DNA from: Chlorops oryzae
Lineage: Eukaryota > Arthropoda > Insecta > Diptera > Chloropidae
Reading direction: 5' to 3'
NCBI GenBank assembly: GCA_020466095.1
Contig: CM035808.1
Coordinates: 42,751,555 to 42,815,554, forward strand
DNA: 64,000 bases
Under the pieces are notes generated by a model. The model was not told the origin of the DNA and did no database searches. It saw only the letters and a program-made list of their open reading frames with translations. The first letter of the stretch is position 1, and the number at the start of each line of letters is the position of its first letter. Below, in pieces: positions 10,892 to 22,076 of the stretch. The translations under genes and the position numbers were made by a program.

Positions 10892-11765
10892 TTCGGAAAC
10901 CGGCACAGAATTGAATCAGAATCAGAATTGAAATCAATCTGTTTCAAATGGTGTTATGAAATACACAGTTTTGCTTTTTTCGAAGATAGCAAAATCGATT
11001 TTCGAAGACAGGAAAACCTGACACTTGAAAATGCTATAAAGAAAAAAACAAAAACTAGATCAATCTTGGCGGCCGCCGTGGCTTAGTTTGCTGAAATGTC
11101 AAGTTTCAATGCGAGAAGCGCTGGGTTCAACTCCCAATTACTTTTTTTTTATTTCCCATTTCCGTGGTATCACAACTAACCGACATGCGTCCTAAGTGCG
11201 TCACCTTTAGTGGTGGCAGCCACACTGTTGCGAAGCTTGCAAAAAGAAATGAGATAGAGAATCGCGTGGATGATTACGTCTTTTGTGGGTGGCTCTGCAG
11301 AATTTAACGACACAAGTTGCTGCCATAACAAGTCCACAAGCGATTTGTCCCGCTAAGTAAACCCCTTGGCCATGCCCTGGCTGTTTTCCATGACCTCAAC
11401 TAGTATAGAAGCCTGAGTCGCATTTTTATGCGTTCCCATTAGTCAAAAACATTAAATACCCAAACAATTAAGAAAATATATTCAAATAAAGTATTTACTT
11501 TTATTTCTTTTAAAAAAAACCAGCCGGGAAAGAGTCCTCACACAATCTGCCGACCGATTCTGTCAACTAAAAGCTGCTCGGTTTAAATCAAAGATCAATC
11601 AAGACAATCAAATCAATAAATCTGTTTCTGTAACACCTAAAAACAATGCAAACCTGATTTCGAAAATGAAAACAGTTTCAAAACTGAAAGTCTGATTCTA
11701 TAACCCCAAAACGAAAAATGTGTTGATTTCAAATCTGATTCTGACAGTTGTCGGTTTCCATAACA
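10892..11765. repeat. Inverted-repeat element enclosing a SINE-like head
   Basis: The left arm holds GGAAACCGGCAC and TCAGAATCAGAATTGAAATC. The right arm near 11725-11762 holds the mirror GATTTCAAATCTGATTCTGA and GTCGGTTTCC. The arms are imperfect and about 60 bases long. The interior carries the tRNA-like segment at 11069-11150. Confidence 0.5.
11069..11150 (+). repeat. tRNA-like SINE head (Pol III A and B boxes)
   Basis: The stretch begins GCGGCCGCCGTGGCTTAG, has an A-box-like TGGCTTAGTTTGC and a B-box-like GGGTTCAACTCCC about 45 bases further on, and ends in a T-run (TTTTTTTTT) that could terminate Pol III. It does not close into a good tRNA cloverleaf by eye, so I call it a tRNA-derived SINE head rather than a tRNA gene. 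Confidence 0.5.
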
Positions 11766-12253
11766 GACCCGATTTTTATCTAATACGGGAAAGCTGTTGG
11801 GTAAAATTAAGCAGGTTTGCTCTATTTGATGCTTTGAAGGAATGCATCTAATGTTTCTAGAATACATACTGAGGCGTAAAACTAAAAAATGGTAAAACAA
11901 ATTATGGAAGACCCTGATTTAGGGGGTGGCAAGCAGCCCAAATGCCCAGAGTGTCACAAAGATAGTCGAAAACAGTAATAAATAACAACAGAGGGCCAAA
12001 AAAACCTAGATTGTGCCTTGTATAGAAGAAATCAAATAACATAATGTTGTGCAGAAATTTATAAATACCAGAGCATTTTTGTCCCATAATCTTAAAACTC
12101 TCAAAAACACGATCCTCCCCGAAAACATATGTTAAACAAAAACCAAAATATACTGTTCAGTAAATATTTTTCTAAAATATCTCCAATAAGTCATCACTAA
12201 ATCAATTTTATCTTAAGCTACAGTACAAAATATCGAAAAGCGTCCAAATTTCA

Positions 12254-12288
<35 letters not shown>

Positions 12289-12379
12289 ATTAAGCCAAAT
12301 CTTTCAAAAAACTTTTCATAATTTTCTGTTTGGGGTACTCATACAGAAAACTCTTCCCACCCAATATATGCTGCTGAGC
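11766..12379. other. 3' flank of the capping enzyme, with a GA microsatellite
   Basis: AT-rich spacer. A (GA)n run of about 31 bases sits at 12256-12286. No gene is supported. Confidence 0.45.
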
Positions 12380-12475
12380 TTAAAACGGTTTGGACTCCTC
12401 CGCAGGAATATTGCGCTTAACAAATTTTTCCCGGAGAGAGTCATCGACTTTATCGAAATTGGAAGTTTCTTTTGG
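12380..12475 (-). other. In-frame extension after the capping-enzyme TAG (readthrough candidate)
   Basis: Directly after the TAG (12478-12476) the same frame stays open for 31 codons to a TAA at 12382-12380. The translation, PKETSNFDKVDD followed by SLREKFVKRNIPAEESKPF, is charged and protein-like rather than low-complexity. The stop context is CAA TAG CCA. It could be stop-codon readthrough, a strain nonsense allele, or chance. Confidence 0.4.
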
Positions 12476-14930
12476 CTATTGCGGATGCTGGTGGTTCTGA
12501 TGTTGGTTTTGTTGATGTTGGTGTTGCTGATGTTTATGGTGCTGATGTTGCTGGACATTTTGAGAAGTTCTGTACATTTGCCCTTGTTGGTTCGACGGTG
12601 GTGGCATTTTATCGTGATCATTTCGATACCCATTCATATTTATAAAGTCTAGCAAATATTTTTTCGTAACGGGCTCACATATACTGGTGATGACGGCTAG
12701 TATTTGAAATAGGAAATCGATTAATATTATTTTAAAATCAAAATAGAATTAAGAATATAATCCATGGGATTACGTACATGTTGCTGTATTATAACTATTG
12801 GGCATTGTTTTGTCGGTTCTCTCGCGTAAAAATTCCCATTGCCTTTTACTGTTCAAGGTGCATTCAATAATTTTGTTATCAAGTTTATGAAGTTCTTTTG
12901 TTAAGGCAATGTTGCAAAATGGCTGATCTGACCCACCAACATAAAGTAGACCAACCTTGCGAGTTAAAATGCTTAAAAGAAAGAGAGATTCTGTTGAGAA
13001 TGTATGTGAAAAAAATATTGCATTTTCAAACATACCCAAGACCCTCTTCTTTAACGATTTTTAGGCGAAAATCAACTGAATTCAATTCGGATGGCTTCCA
13101 TTTAAGAACTTCAGCGCAGGCACCTGGGGTGTAGGGCTACAAAAAATATATGAAAATATAGATTTTAATACAAATTCCTATGAATATAATCATTAATGCG
13201 GGATATTTTTCTCATCATACTTGTTTGTCCGGCTGGAAAATTAGACCATCAGGCTCATGTGATAGGGTTTTTGCAAATTTTTCACCCAACAATACAGCAG
13301 TGTAATTTAAGTCCCAAAAGTCCTTTTGCCGTACACTAATTAATTCCGTTTCTCGTTTAATAATACGTTTCGTCAAAGCGTAATGCCGCGGGTCTGTTGA
13401 TGAAACGCAACTTAATCAAATTAAGGATGCTTTTGTTTTTATTTTATAAGTACCGATAATCTCTGTTTTGATGCAATGTAAACGATTCGGGAAGAAAGGT
13501 TTACTTCCTATGTGCATGTTATGAATTCTCACAATGTCATATATAAGGTAGCGTGGTATGGATTGGTTGTTAATCCGATCGATAACCAATTCCTATTTAT
13601 AATAAAATTGCTTCCGATAGCTGTGATTAATTGTATTCGAAAAACTTACACCATCGAGTAATGTGTCTTTTAGGTGTTCATCCATTGCGCCAGCCTTTGG
13701 GAACGTAAGATTCTTAACATGAAAACATGAGTTATTTCGATCGATGAAGTACACTTCGTCCCTATCGTTAATGAGCATCATGTACCTACATAAAATAGTC
13801 AAAGATTGTATTGTTTTTCAAATTGTTTTCATTCTCGTTTCCAAGTTACCTATTGCCATCTGCCTTCCAAGAAACGCGATACGGCATTTCATGTAGCAGG
13901 GCTATATTTTTTCGATCCATGGAAACAGGTTGTGAACCTGGAAATCCACTTTTTTCCCAACCGCACATATCTTGGACTTTACGCTGCAGCATTTCTAATT
14001 GCTCTCTATCTGTAACTACTTCTACGCCCGGAACTCCTTGCATAAATCTAACTTCCTTTATAATCAGCTCCCGTCTTCGTTTTTTTCTTGGTCTTTTTTG
14101 ATTGTTCCCACCATCTGCATCAGTTCCATTACGCTCAGCATCATCATTTCCATCTTCGAAATATTCTTCATCTCCGTTGCTGCTTCCTTGTTGTACTTGC
14201 GGCTCTATTTCATCATGGGCACGTTTCAATCCACGGTTTGTCGAACCGCTATCGGAGTCATCATAGTCGAGACACCAACTTGGAAGTTCTGGTGCCTTCA
14301 TCGGTGCTTCACCATTCTCGTAACGGTGATATAACTCATTGATGTAATCTTGCTTATAGATTCCGGGCGGTCGAGCCTGAGCAAAGCTAGCCAAAGCAGC
14401 CTCAACTGAGCAATCAAGACGTTCCACCATGTAGGAAACAATGAGGAAACCAGTTCTATTGAAACCGTGTGTACAATGCACACCGATCATTTCCAACGGT
14501 CGATCGTCGATGAAATTGCTCACGATGTTTATAAACGATTGTGTTTGATCTATCGAAGGCGTTTCGCCATGACCACGACACTGCAGTTTGACGTATTGCG
14601 CATCGTTCTGTTCAACCACTTTACGATCGTAGAATCGCTTTGTATTCGTCAAGTCTATCCACAAGCCCAGTTTCATCTAATAGCGAATTCAAGAGAAAAT
14701 TTAATTTTTTCAAGGATTTTCTACGATTTGTGCCAACTCACCTTAATCGATTTGCACCATCCAAAAATCATTTCAGGCATAAATATACTTTCCAAAGGCA
14801 TCTGATCATTGTAGTCTTTGCTCAATGGTGTTTTGAAAGCAATGAACCGCTCCGCAATCATTGTTTCCGATTTTCTTGGACAAGCAAGCCAACGGTTGGG
14901 AATTGGACCTGGATAACGCCTTTCGCTCAT
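12476..14930 (-). CDS. mRNA-cap: Bifunctional mRNA capping enzyme (RNA triphosphatase + guanylyltransferase)
   Basis: This nuclear enzyme removes the 5' gamma-phosphate of nascent Pol II RNA and transfers GMP to it. Eight exons give an open frame of about 659 residues: 14930-14742, 14676-13850, 13785-13650, 13592-13454, 13393-13221, 13136-13036, 12971-12778 and 12696-12476. All have GT-AG ends and matching phases. The triphosphatase domain carries the cysteine-phosphatase loop [10 protein letters not shown] (C131). A charged linker with a basic [10 protein letters not shown] stretch follows. The guanylyltransferase domain has the nucleotidyl lysine in KADG (K334, across the exon 2/3 region), motif [11 protein letters not shown] and further conserved blocks near [15 protein letters not shown]. 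The C-terminus is glutamine/histidine-rich and ends ...HQHPQ at a TAG. Thirty-one further in-frame codons follow before a TAA (see separate entry). The ATG at 14930 lies just before the conserved PIPNRWL. Confidence 0.95.
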
Positions 14931-15439
14931 TTTTTTGTGCTTTTCCGTGGAATTCGATACACCAGGAGTCCAGTATTGCAGCAATTAGTAGTCTCTGATC
15001 GCTTGGGCTTTAATTTTCATGGGTTTATTGGATATAATGTCGATTGACCGTCAACTCGAGTAATTGTACCAGCTGTCAATAGAATTTTCTATGTGCGTTG
15101 GTTGTTTCCACTTCATTCGTATCATATCCCAGCAAACATTTTCGATTGCGGAACATTTCACTCGCGTGCCATTTCTGTTTCATAATCGGGACAGAGTTAT
15201 CGTTTTCGAGAACTTTCCTATCCTGAAGCAATTGTTGTTTTACATTTACTTTGTAGAGAGAGTTGAGAATAACGTCTATCCTTCTTCTACCCAGCAAAAC
15301 ACGATACTTGTTTGCACTCACACATTTACAAAACATCATGCTACCACTTCAAGCCGGATACGCGTATAAAGTAGTTTAAAACCCGTATCGATACGCGTAT
15401 GCTCTCAGTCAAACGTAAATGCGCGGCATATATAACTAT
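14931..15439. other. Upstream flank of the capping enzyme and a repeat fragment
   Basis: The first part is presumably the capping-enzyme promoter. From about 15292 to 15430 the sequence (for example CCCAGCAAAACACGATAC and GTATCGATACGCGTATG) recurs inverted at about 21240-21336, so it is repeat-derived. Its right edge carries the 8-bp target duplication of the hAT element. Confidence 0.55.
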
Positions 15440-17406
15440 TAGGGTGGGTCGTTCTTATATGAAAAAAAAAAAGTTGTATGATCGCGTTGGAATAGTAAAA
15501 TTATGTTTCCTTATGTATAAAAAATAATTTTGTGTAAAAAAAAAATTCAAAATAAGCTGCATCTTCATACCGCGCAAGCGGATTGAAAGTTGGAAAAAAA
15601 AATTTATATGAGATTTTTCCGACTTCAATGATAAAATTTAGAATTTCTCAGCTTTAATCTCATTTTTTAAATACATTATGTTCCCAGATGTTTTTGGTCA
15701 TAAAACTATCTTTCATAGGAAAGCAACGAAACTACGATCGACCAAAATTTTACGGAGATATGGTCCAAGAAACTCAGACCTGAGGAAATTGCTCCAAGAC
15801 ATGCCAAAAATGTGTTCGAACCTATCAATTTTGTAACCATTTGGAAGAAGGCATATTGCCATTTCAAAAAAATCTTCCTTGAAGAAAATCGGTTATTTCA
15901 TAAGGTTGTTATAACAATATATATATTTATCTATTTATCGGTTTCATTTCAGAACGTGCCCTGAAAAAAAAGTCCATGAAAGTTTAAAATCCTTCTACTT
16001 GAGCTCGAACAGGAAAAAACAACGCTCAATTACGATTATAGATTTTTTAAATCGGTTCACAGAAACCAAAGTTACACGGCTTTGAAATTGGGCAATTTAT
16101 TATTTTTTTAATCCTGTGTTAGTTAAAAAAAAATTCCGAAAAGTATACTACATTTTTTTTTTTGATTCGATAATGAGCTCTTGTTTGGGAAAAATATATA
16201 GCAAAGTCAACTTACTTCAACTTTAAACCGCTTGGGAGGCTCAAAAATTCAGCATTGCTTGATTTTTTTAATCAATAAGTATTAATTCAATACTCTTGTA
16301 AATTGTGGATGTAGGAGGCATTTCTCCAAACCAACCCTCTAGCTACGCCCGCTTTTTAAAATTTTGTAAATAAGCTCAAACTGAAAATTTAATCAAAATA
16401 TCACAAATATACAAACAGATCAGTTTTCGTGATTTTCATAACAGACGCTTGTACTGGAGGGATCCCTAAAAACAATCCGATCAAGCCCATTTCTCGAACA
16501 TGTTCTTGTTCATAGCTCCCCAAATCTCCATACCTTTAGTCAAGATTGCTCAACTCCTTCGATAAGAAAACTGTAACAGACCGATATGGCTAAATGGAAT
16601 TTCCTGGTGATACTTACCATTTCTATATAAATTTTTTTAAAGTCTATCTCGAGTACGGACGAAAAAATGCCGAAACATGAGCTCATTATCGAATCAAAAT
16701 AAAATGTAGTATACTTTTCGGCATTTTTTTTTAACTAACACAGGATTTAAAAAATAATAAATTGTCCAATTTCAAAGCCGTGTAACTTTGGTTTCTGTGA
16801 ACCGATTTAAAAAATCTATAATCGTAATTGAGCGTTGTTTTTTCCTGTTCGAGCTCAAGTAGAAGGATTTTAAACTTTCATGGACTTTTTTTTCAGGGCA
16901 CGTTCTGAAATGAAACCGATAAATAGATAAATATATAAATTGTTATAACAACCTTATGAAATAACCGATTTTCTTCAAGGAAGATTTTTTTGAAATGGCA
17001 ATATGCCTTCTTCCAAATGGTTACAAAATTGATAGGTTCGAACACATTTTTGGCATGTCTTGGAGCAATTTCCTCAGGTCTGAGTTTCTTGGACCATATC
17101 TCCGTAAAATTTTGGTCGATCGTAGTTTCGTTGCTTTCCTATGAAAGATAGTTTTATGACCAAAAACATCTGGCAACATAATGTATTTAAAAAATGAGAT
17201 TAAAGCTGAGAAATTCTAAATTTTATCATTGAAGTCGGAAAAATCTCATATAAATTTTTTTTTCCAACTTTCAATCCGCTTGCGCGGTATGAAGATGCAG
17301 CTTATTTTGAATTTTTTTTTACACAAAATTATTTTTTTTACATAAGGAAACATAATTTTACTATTCCAACGCGATCATACAACTTTCGTAAAAACGACCC
17401 AGCCTA
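15440..17406. mobile_element. hAT-type foldback element, 1,967 bp
   Basis: The ends TAGGGTGGGTCGTT and AACGACCCAGCCTA are inverted repeats, flanked by an exact 8-bp direct repeat ATAACTAT (15432-15439 and 17407-17414), the hAT hallmark. The inverted arms are very long: about 15440-16200 pairs with about 16650-17406 almost base for base, leaving only about 450 bp unpaired. No transposase ORF remains, so it is non-autonomous. The near identity of the arms suggests recent formation or arm homogenisation. Confidence 0.9.
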
Positions 17407-17579
17407 ATAACTATATATGTCACTCAGGAGCCGTTTCTATTTTGGCTCTTTTCAACACGGTCTTGGGTACCCACCACGGTCTTGGGTACATACCCAAATG
17501 CGTATTTTTCACTTAGGTACTCACCAAAAGTATTTCTCTCTCGCTCATTTTTTGCCTATCGAGTAACATCTCTTTCACT

Positions 17580-18540
17580 GAACGCGGGGAATTCAATAAC
17601 GTCCTGCTCCAATTCGACAAGGATTCGCAAATCTGGTACACAGATGGATCCAAACTTGAAGATGGAAGCACGGGCGCGGGCATCATGGAACCTAGGTTCC
17701 AAAAAGCCCTCCCAATGGGTAACTACCCAACCATCTTTCAGGCAGAACTATATGCGATAGAAATCTGTGTCCGAGAATGTCTCAAAAGGAAGACTAAAGG
17801 GACCACTATCCATATACTGTCTGACAGCCAAGCTGTACTAAAGGCCCTGAAGGCCGCATACGTTAAGTCTGCAATGGTAGACAGCTGCTATAAACTCCTG
17901 AATCAACTCAGCTGTCACAACAAAGTGGCGCTGTGGTGGGTTCCAGGACATGCAGGGCACGAAGGAAACGAAAGAGCTGATTGCCTCGCAAAACGAGGAG
18001 CTCAAAGGTGCTTCATAGGCCCTGAGCCTTTCTGCACTCTTCAGAAATCGCATAATGCAGAAATTATTCGGATTTGGGAGCAAAGATGCCTTAAAGCATC
18101 CTGGATGAACTCAAAAGGTCAAAGGCAGGCTAAAAGATTCATCGCTCCCAACGAAAACGTCTCAAAGAGACTACTCTGCCTTGGCAGAGAGGATCTAAAA
18201 ATCCTAACCGGATACCTGACGGGGCACTGCAAATTGAGATATCATCTCAAAAAGATAGGCCTCTCTAATGAATCAACATGCCGATTCTGTGAAATGGACG
18301 AAGAAACGCCAGAACACATTCTCTGCGACTGCCCTTCACTGAGCAGCCGCAGGCTGTTCCACTTTGGGGACGCAATGATCGCCCCTTATAAATTTTGGAA
18401 CGTCTTTAAACCGTCCACAGTGCTCAACTTCATAAAGAGCCTAAGGATGGAGAATTAAAGAACCACTGGGGTTAGCACAATAGATCCTCTGTGGTCGCGG
18501 TGCGCATTATTCCCCAACTTTAATAATAATAATAATAATT
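17580..18540 (+). mobile_element. 5'-truncated non-LTR retrotransposon (I/R1/LOA-like group)
   Basis: Only the 3' part of a LINE is present: the RNase H end of ORF2, a short 3' UTR and an (AAT)n tail at about 18522-18538. A tail of this trinucleotide type is typical of I-like elements. The flanking repeat resumes at once with GGCGCGAAACGTCCCGC, and an uninterrupted copy of that flank exists at about 40796-40880. No target duplication is obvious. Confidence 0.8.
17585..18458 (+). pseudogene. LINE ORF2 fragment: RNase H plus C-terminal zinc knuckle
   Basis: An uninterrupted reading frame of about 290 codons without its own start, being the truncated C-terminus of ORF2. The RNase H domain keeps its four acidic catalytic residues in YTDGS, FQAELYAI, LSDSQA and ERADCLAK, plus the motif VPGHAGHEGNE. 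Near the C-terminus there is a CCHC-like knuckle (CRFCEMDEETPEHILCDC) typical of LINE ORF2 ends. The reverse transcriptase and endonuclease are missing, so it cannot move by itself. The intact frame suggests a recent insertion. Confidence 0.85.
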
Positions 18541-20506
18541 GGCGCGAAACGTCCCGCCCAAAATCTATGAGAGTGACTATATAGTAACCAGCCGACATTA
18601 TCGCATGCATGAAAAAACCATTAATGCAGAAGAAGTGAAGCATTCATATGTAAAGAAGCCAATGGTGCTTTTTCGAATGATCTCTAGTGAAAATATCACA
18701 GAACAAGAGCTCGTTGCAACATACCCTTCTTCAAATGAAATTTTCATATGAAAGATGGTTGTATACTCCTATTTTCAATGCAGACCTATGAAAATTGACA
18801 TGACAAGATGTTTTTCAATCTGTGTGCTACAATTCTCAAATTTTATAATTTTTTGTACTTAAGATGTTTTAAGAATTGAACTCTAAGTCTTTCCAAAGGC
18901 GATAATGTGTCCCAATCACGAAGTGACGAAATCGTCAATTTCTTTAAATTATTCTTTTTCTTCTCCTCTCAATCTCCGCGGCGTATACTATTTTTTCAAA
19001 TGTAATTCTCATTCCCGTTGGCACCATAATATTTGTTCAGAAGATATTTTCATTCATGTTAGCAGCATATACTCTATATTAAATGAAATAATCAGCAAAT
19101 TGGATCCATTTTACCCAGCCAGCATGTACCTTTGCCCAAATGAATTTTCACGATTTAGGCATACACTCCTTCACCTAATAATAACATATTTTGGGCGAAA
19201 ATAGCGGCCATTCCTAACAAAAACATTAAAGAATTATAATCGAGTAGTCGCAGCATGAATTTCACCACTTGGAAGTACCGGTAGTAAATTTTAATATATG
19301 CCGCGGAATAATTTATGAAGAAATACAAAAACCATAATTTATGAAGTTCAATAAGTGAAAAACAAGTGAAATTGAATTAATGCCATGCATCTATTTAATA
19401 ATACGACTATCGTTTTTACAAATAAATATTATTTTCCAAAAAATTTTTTCCTTTTTATTTTTTTAATATCAATTATATCTGCGTAATATAAATGTGAAAG
19501 ACCACACATGTTTGACTGTCCGTATGGGTCTTAAAAGCAAACAGCTGTTATCGTTGAATTTTTGCACTCGTTCTTCAGAGGGCTGTTCATGCAAAAGTGC
19601 AAAATTTGCTAGTGCAAAATTTGGCCACTTCAATTGCCCCATCTGCTTGAATACCATATATGATGCGCGGATATAGATTTATACATGTTGTTCTTGTGTA
19701 CGTGTACCAGCTGTCGTACTCTGTTGAATAAAATCATTAGCATGTGTGAGTGTAGCATGATGTTTCGTAAGTGTGTGAGTGCAGTCGAGTCCCAGTAGTC
19801 AGTATACTGATACGTATCGTGCTTAACAGCCCTGCAGAAATATGGACTGACCCAAGTGTAGCCTTCGGTCAGTCCCTCGTTTACCAGTACTAGTCCCTCA
19901 TAATTCCAAATCTTATGCATTCAACTGTCCTTTTTAACATGGGCCTGTCATTGAAGAGGGACCGGTCCGCTGAGGGACCCATAAGGGTCATTCGAAAGAA
20001 TATTCGAAAATTTGATTTTTTGTTGAGAGCGTCGCGTCAATCTCTCTCTCTCTCTTTTTCTCTGTTTCTCTTTTGAATGTTTCTATTTATAGACATATTC
20101 ATGATAGCAACAAAAGTGTATAAAGCGGTGCGCCTAATCGTTCTCTCTTTTTCTCTCTGTCTCTTTTGAAAGTTTCTATTTATGGAGTCAAAAAAATTCG
20201 AGAGCCTTGCGTTGGCAATGTGCCTCTCTCTCCCTTCGCGCGTATATTTAAAGAATTCTATTTGAACATCTTTTTTCGAATAATTGTTTGATGGGCACGG
20301 GATTTGAACAAGCGAACCTGCGGAATTTTGATTAGTAAGCTTGCTAGTAAGACGAAACATTTTTAGCCCAATAAATACAAAAACGAAGATTATATCGCCA
20401 CAAATTCGTTACGAATTTGAGAAAAACGAAATCCTAGAAAGTAGTTTAGTGAACTCGTTTTGAACTCGAAACACATAAGGGAAAAGAAGAAAAATAAGTA
20501 GGACCT

Positions 20507-20632
20507 AATAAACACAAAAACGTTAACAAGTTCGAATCGAATTCGAATCGAATTCGTAGAGTGCGAATCGCTTTAAACGAATTCGAATCGAATCGAATTC
20601 GAATCGAACTTGTTAACGTTTTTGTGTTTATT
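20507..20632. repeat. 126-bp hairpin of GTTAACAAGTTCGAATCGAATTC units
   Basis: AATAAACACAAAAACGTTAA at the left is mirrored exactly by TTAACGTTTTTGTGTTTATT at the right. Between them lie repeated TTCGAATCGAATTC words that are themselves palindromic. The outer 29 or so bases pair without mismatch. Similar AATAAACACAA words lie near 20375. Confidence 0.8.
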
Positions 20633-20763
20633 TGTTTATTGGGTACGAAACTTTAATTCTCGAAGGTAGTTTTGTTAATTTGTTTCCAAATCGGAAGGCA
20701 TTCGAGGTAAATATAGAATCAAGCTAAACTTATAAACGAAAAAAAGTCATTCATTTCAATTCG

Positions 20764-20850
20764 GCGAAGACGGCGTAGTGGGTAAGCAGACTAGAAACAT
20801 GACTAGAAACCAAGAGGTTCGGTGTTCAAATCCCACAGCCGGTGGATTCA
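20764..20850 (+). repeat. tRNA-like SINE head
   Basis: GCGTAGTGGGTAAGCAGACTAG resembles an A-box region and GGTGTTCAAATCCCAC a B box. A T-run follows at about 20879-20891. The stem pairings needed for a real tRNA are not convincing, so a tRNA-derived repeat is more likely. Confidence 0.4.
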
Positions 20851-20970
20851 AAAGCGTGGTTACCAGCAATAGAACCGTTTTTTTTTTTTTTAACCGAAAA
20901 TAGTATTATTATAAAGACTGTTATTTGAATTTTACATTAAATATAAAAATATTGATTTTTTTTGCTAATC

Positions 20971-21067
20971 GTCCGTTAACGATTCGAGAGCGATGAAAAT
21001 CTCGATTCGCTAGCGATTCGAGTTAAGGCTCGTTAACGATTCGAGAACGATGAAAATCTCGGTTCGC
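20971..21067. repeat. Tandem pair of GATTCGAGAACGATGAAAATCTC units
   Basis: Two or so copies of a unit of about 50-57 bp containing CGTTAACGATTCGAGA and CGATGAAAATCTCG. It blends into further CGATATCGT-rich sequence to 21180. Confidence 0.6.
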
Positions 21068-21466
21068 TAATGATAAGTGACTCTCTCACGATATCGAAAT
21101 CGTCTCGATATCGTCTCGAATTATCGTCGCGAAACATTTTTAAGAGAAAACGATATTGCCTCGATATCGTTACGATATCGTTGTGTTTATTGGGAGTGCG
21201 ACAGCTGGCACACGTACACAAGACCAACATGTATAAATCTATATCCGCGCATTTACGTTTGACTAAGAGCATACGCGTATCGATACGGGTTTTAAACTAC
21301 TTTAATACGTGTATTTGTTTTGCTGGGTAGAAGCGCAGTGTAAAAATTATCTTCTAAAAATCATGCTTGCTGGGCTATGCTCCGGAAGCAGCTAGCACCT
21401 GGTCTTAACAAGGTATAATTATATCGTGGCAAACGTACACGCTGTCTGCATTGGGAAAATTAACTT

Positions 21467-22076
21467 AAGGTGCTCTCACACAATATGCATCGAGCAATAC
21501 GACCTGTCAAATATGCCACAAGCGAAGCTGGCATGTCGTGTGAATGCAAGAATGTCGATACATATGACCGAGCCACATGGCAAAGAGTATAGATATAGAT
21601 ATAAGACATTGGTTGTTTACGTTTTCATTTTCCTTCTGTATTTCTTTCCATTTCTTTTTTTTTTGGTTTTTTTCCACTATCGCACGTGGTATATTCTCTT
21701 ATGATATGCATGAAACTCAGAAAGAGGGAAGTGAGAAAATTGCGAAATGCCGCCTCTTCTATATCTATACTCTTTGCACATGGCTGTGCATCTTCCTTTT
21801 TCGATTTTCAAACAAATTTGATAATCGTATGTTTGCACACGCGAAAACAGCTGCTTTCTTTTGACAATAAAAATTGCGCGAAATAGAGTCGGCAAAGGTA
21901 AATATAGTTTGCTTTTTAATTAATTAATATTTTTAACAAAGGAATAATCGACATGACATAATATGTGTCGTGTGAGTGCAAAATAAGACAATGCATTTCC
22001 AAACCATTTTTGACAGGAATACGGAATGAAATTTGACAGGTCATATTGCTCGATACATATTGTGTGAGAGTACCTT
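21467..22076. mobile_element. MITE with AAGGTGCTCTCACACAATATG ends (610 bp)
   Basis: The left end, AAGGTGCTCTCACACAATAT followed by CGAGCAATACGACCTGTCAAAT, is mirrored at the right by ATTTGACAGGTCATATTGCTCG, then ATATTGTGTGAGAGTACCTT. The arms are about 47 bases. No real ORF inside. Confidence 0.8.

Larger units (their letters stand above)
19666..21252. repeat. Inner inverted repeat, GCGGATATAGATTTATACATG arms
   Basis: About 60 bases at 19666-19730 (GATATAGATTTATACATG, then GTGTACGTGTACCAGCTGTCG) recur inverted at 21193-21252 (CGACAGCTGGCACACGTACAC, then CATGTATAAATCTATATC). This nests inside the 4.4-kb structure and encloses the CT-rich tract at 20037-20170, the long hairpin and a SINE-like head. 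Confidence 0.65.

Noticed and set aside
13999..14805. Plus-strand ORFs opposite the capping enzyme
   Set aside because: They are antisense shadows of the large capping-enzyme exons and carry no recognisable motif.
20764..20850. Functional tRNA gene
   Set aside because: B-box-like and A-box-like words are present, but a stable acceptor stem and anticodon arm are not visible. Better explained as a tRNA-derived repeat.
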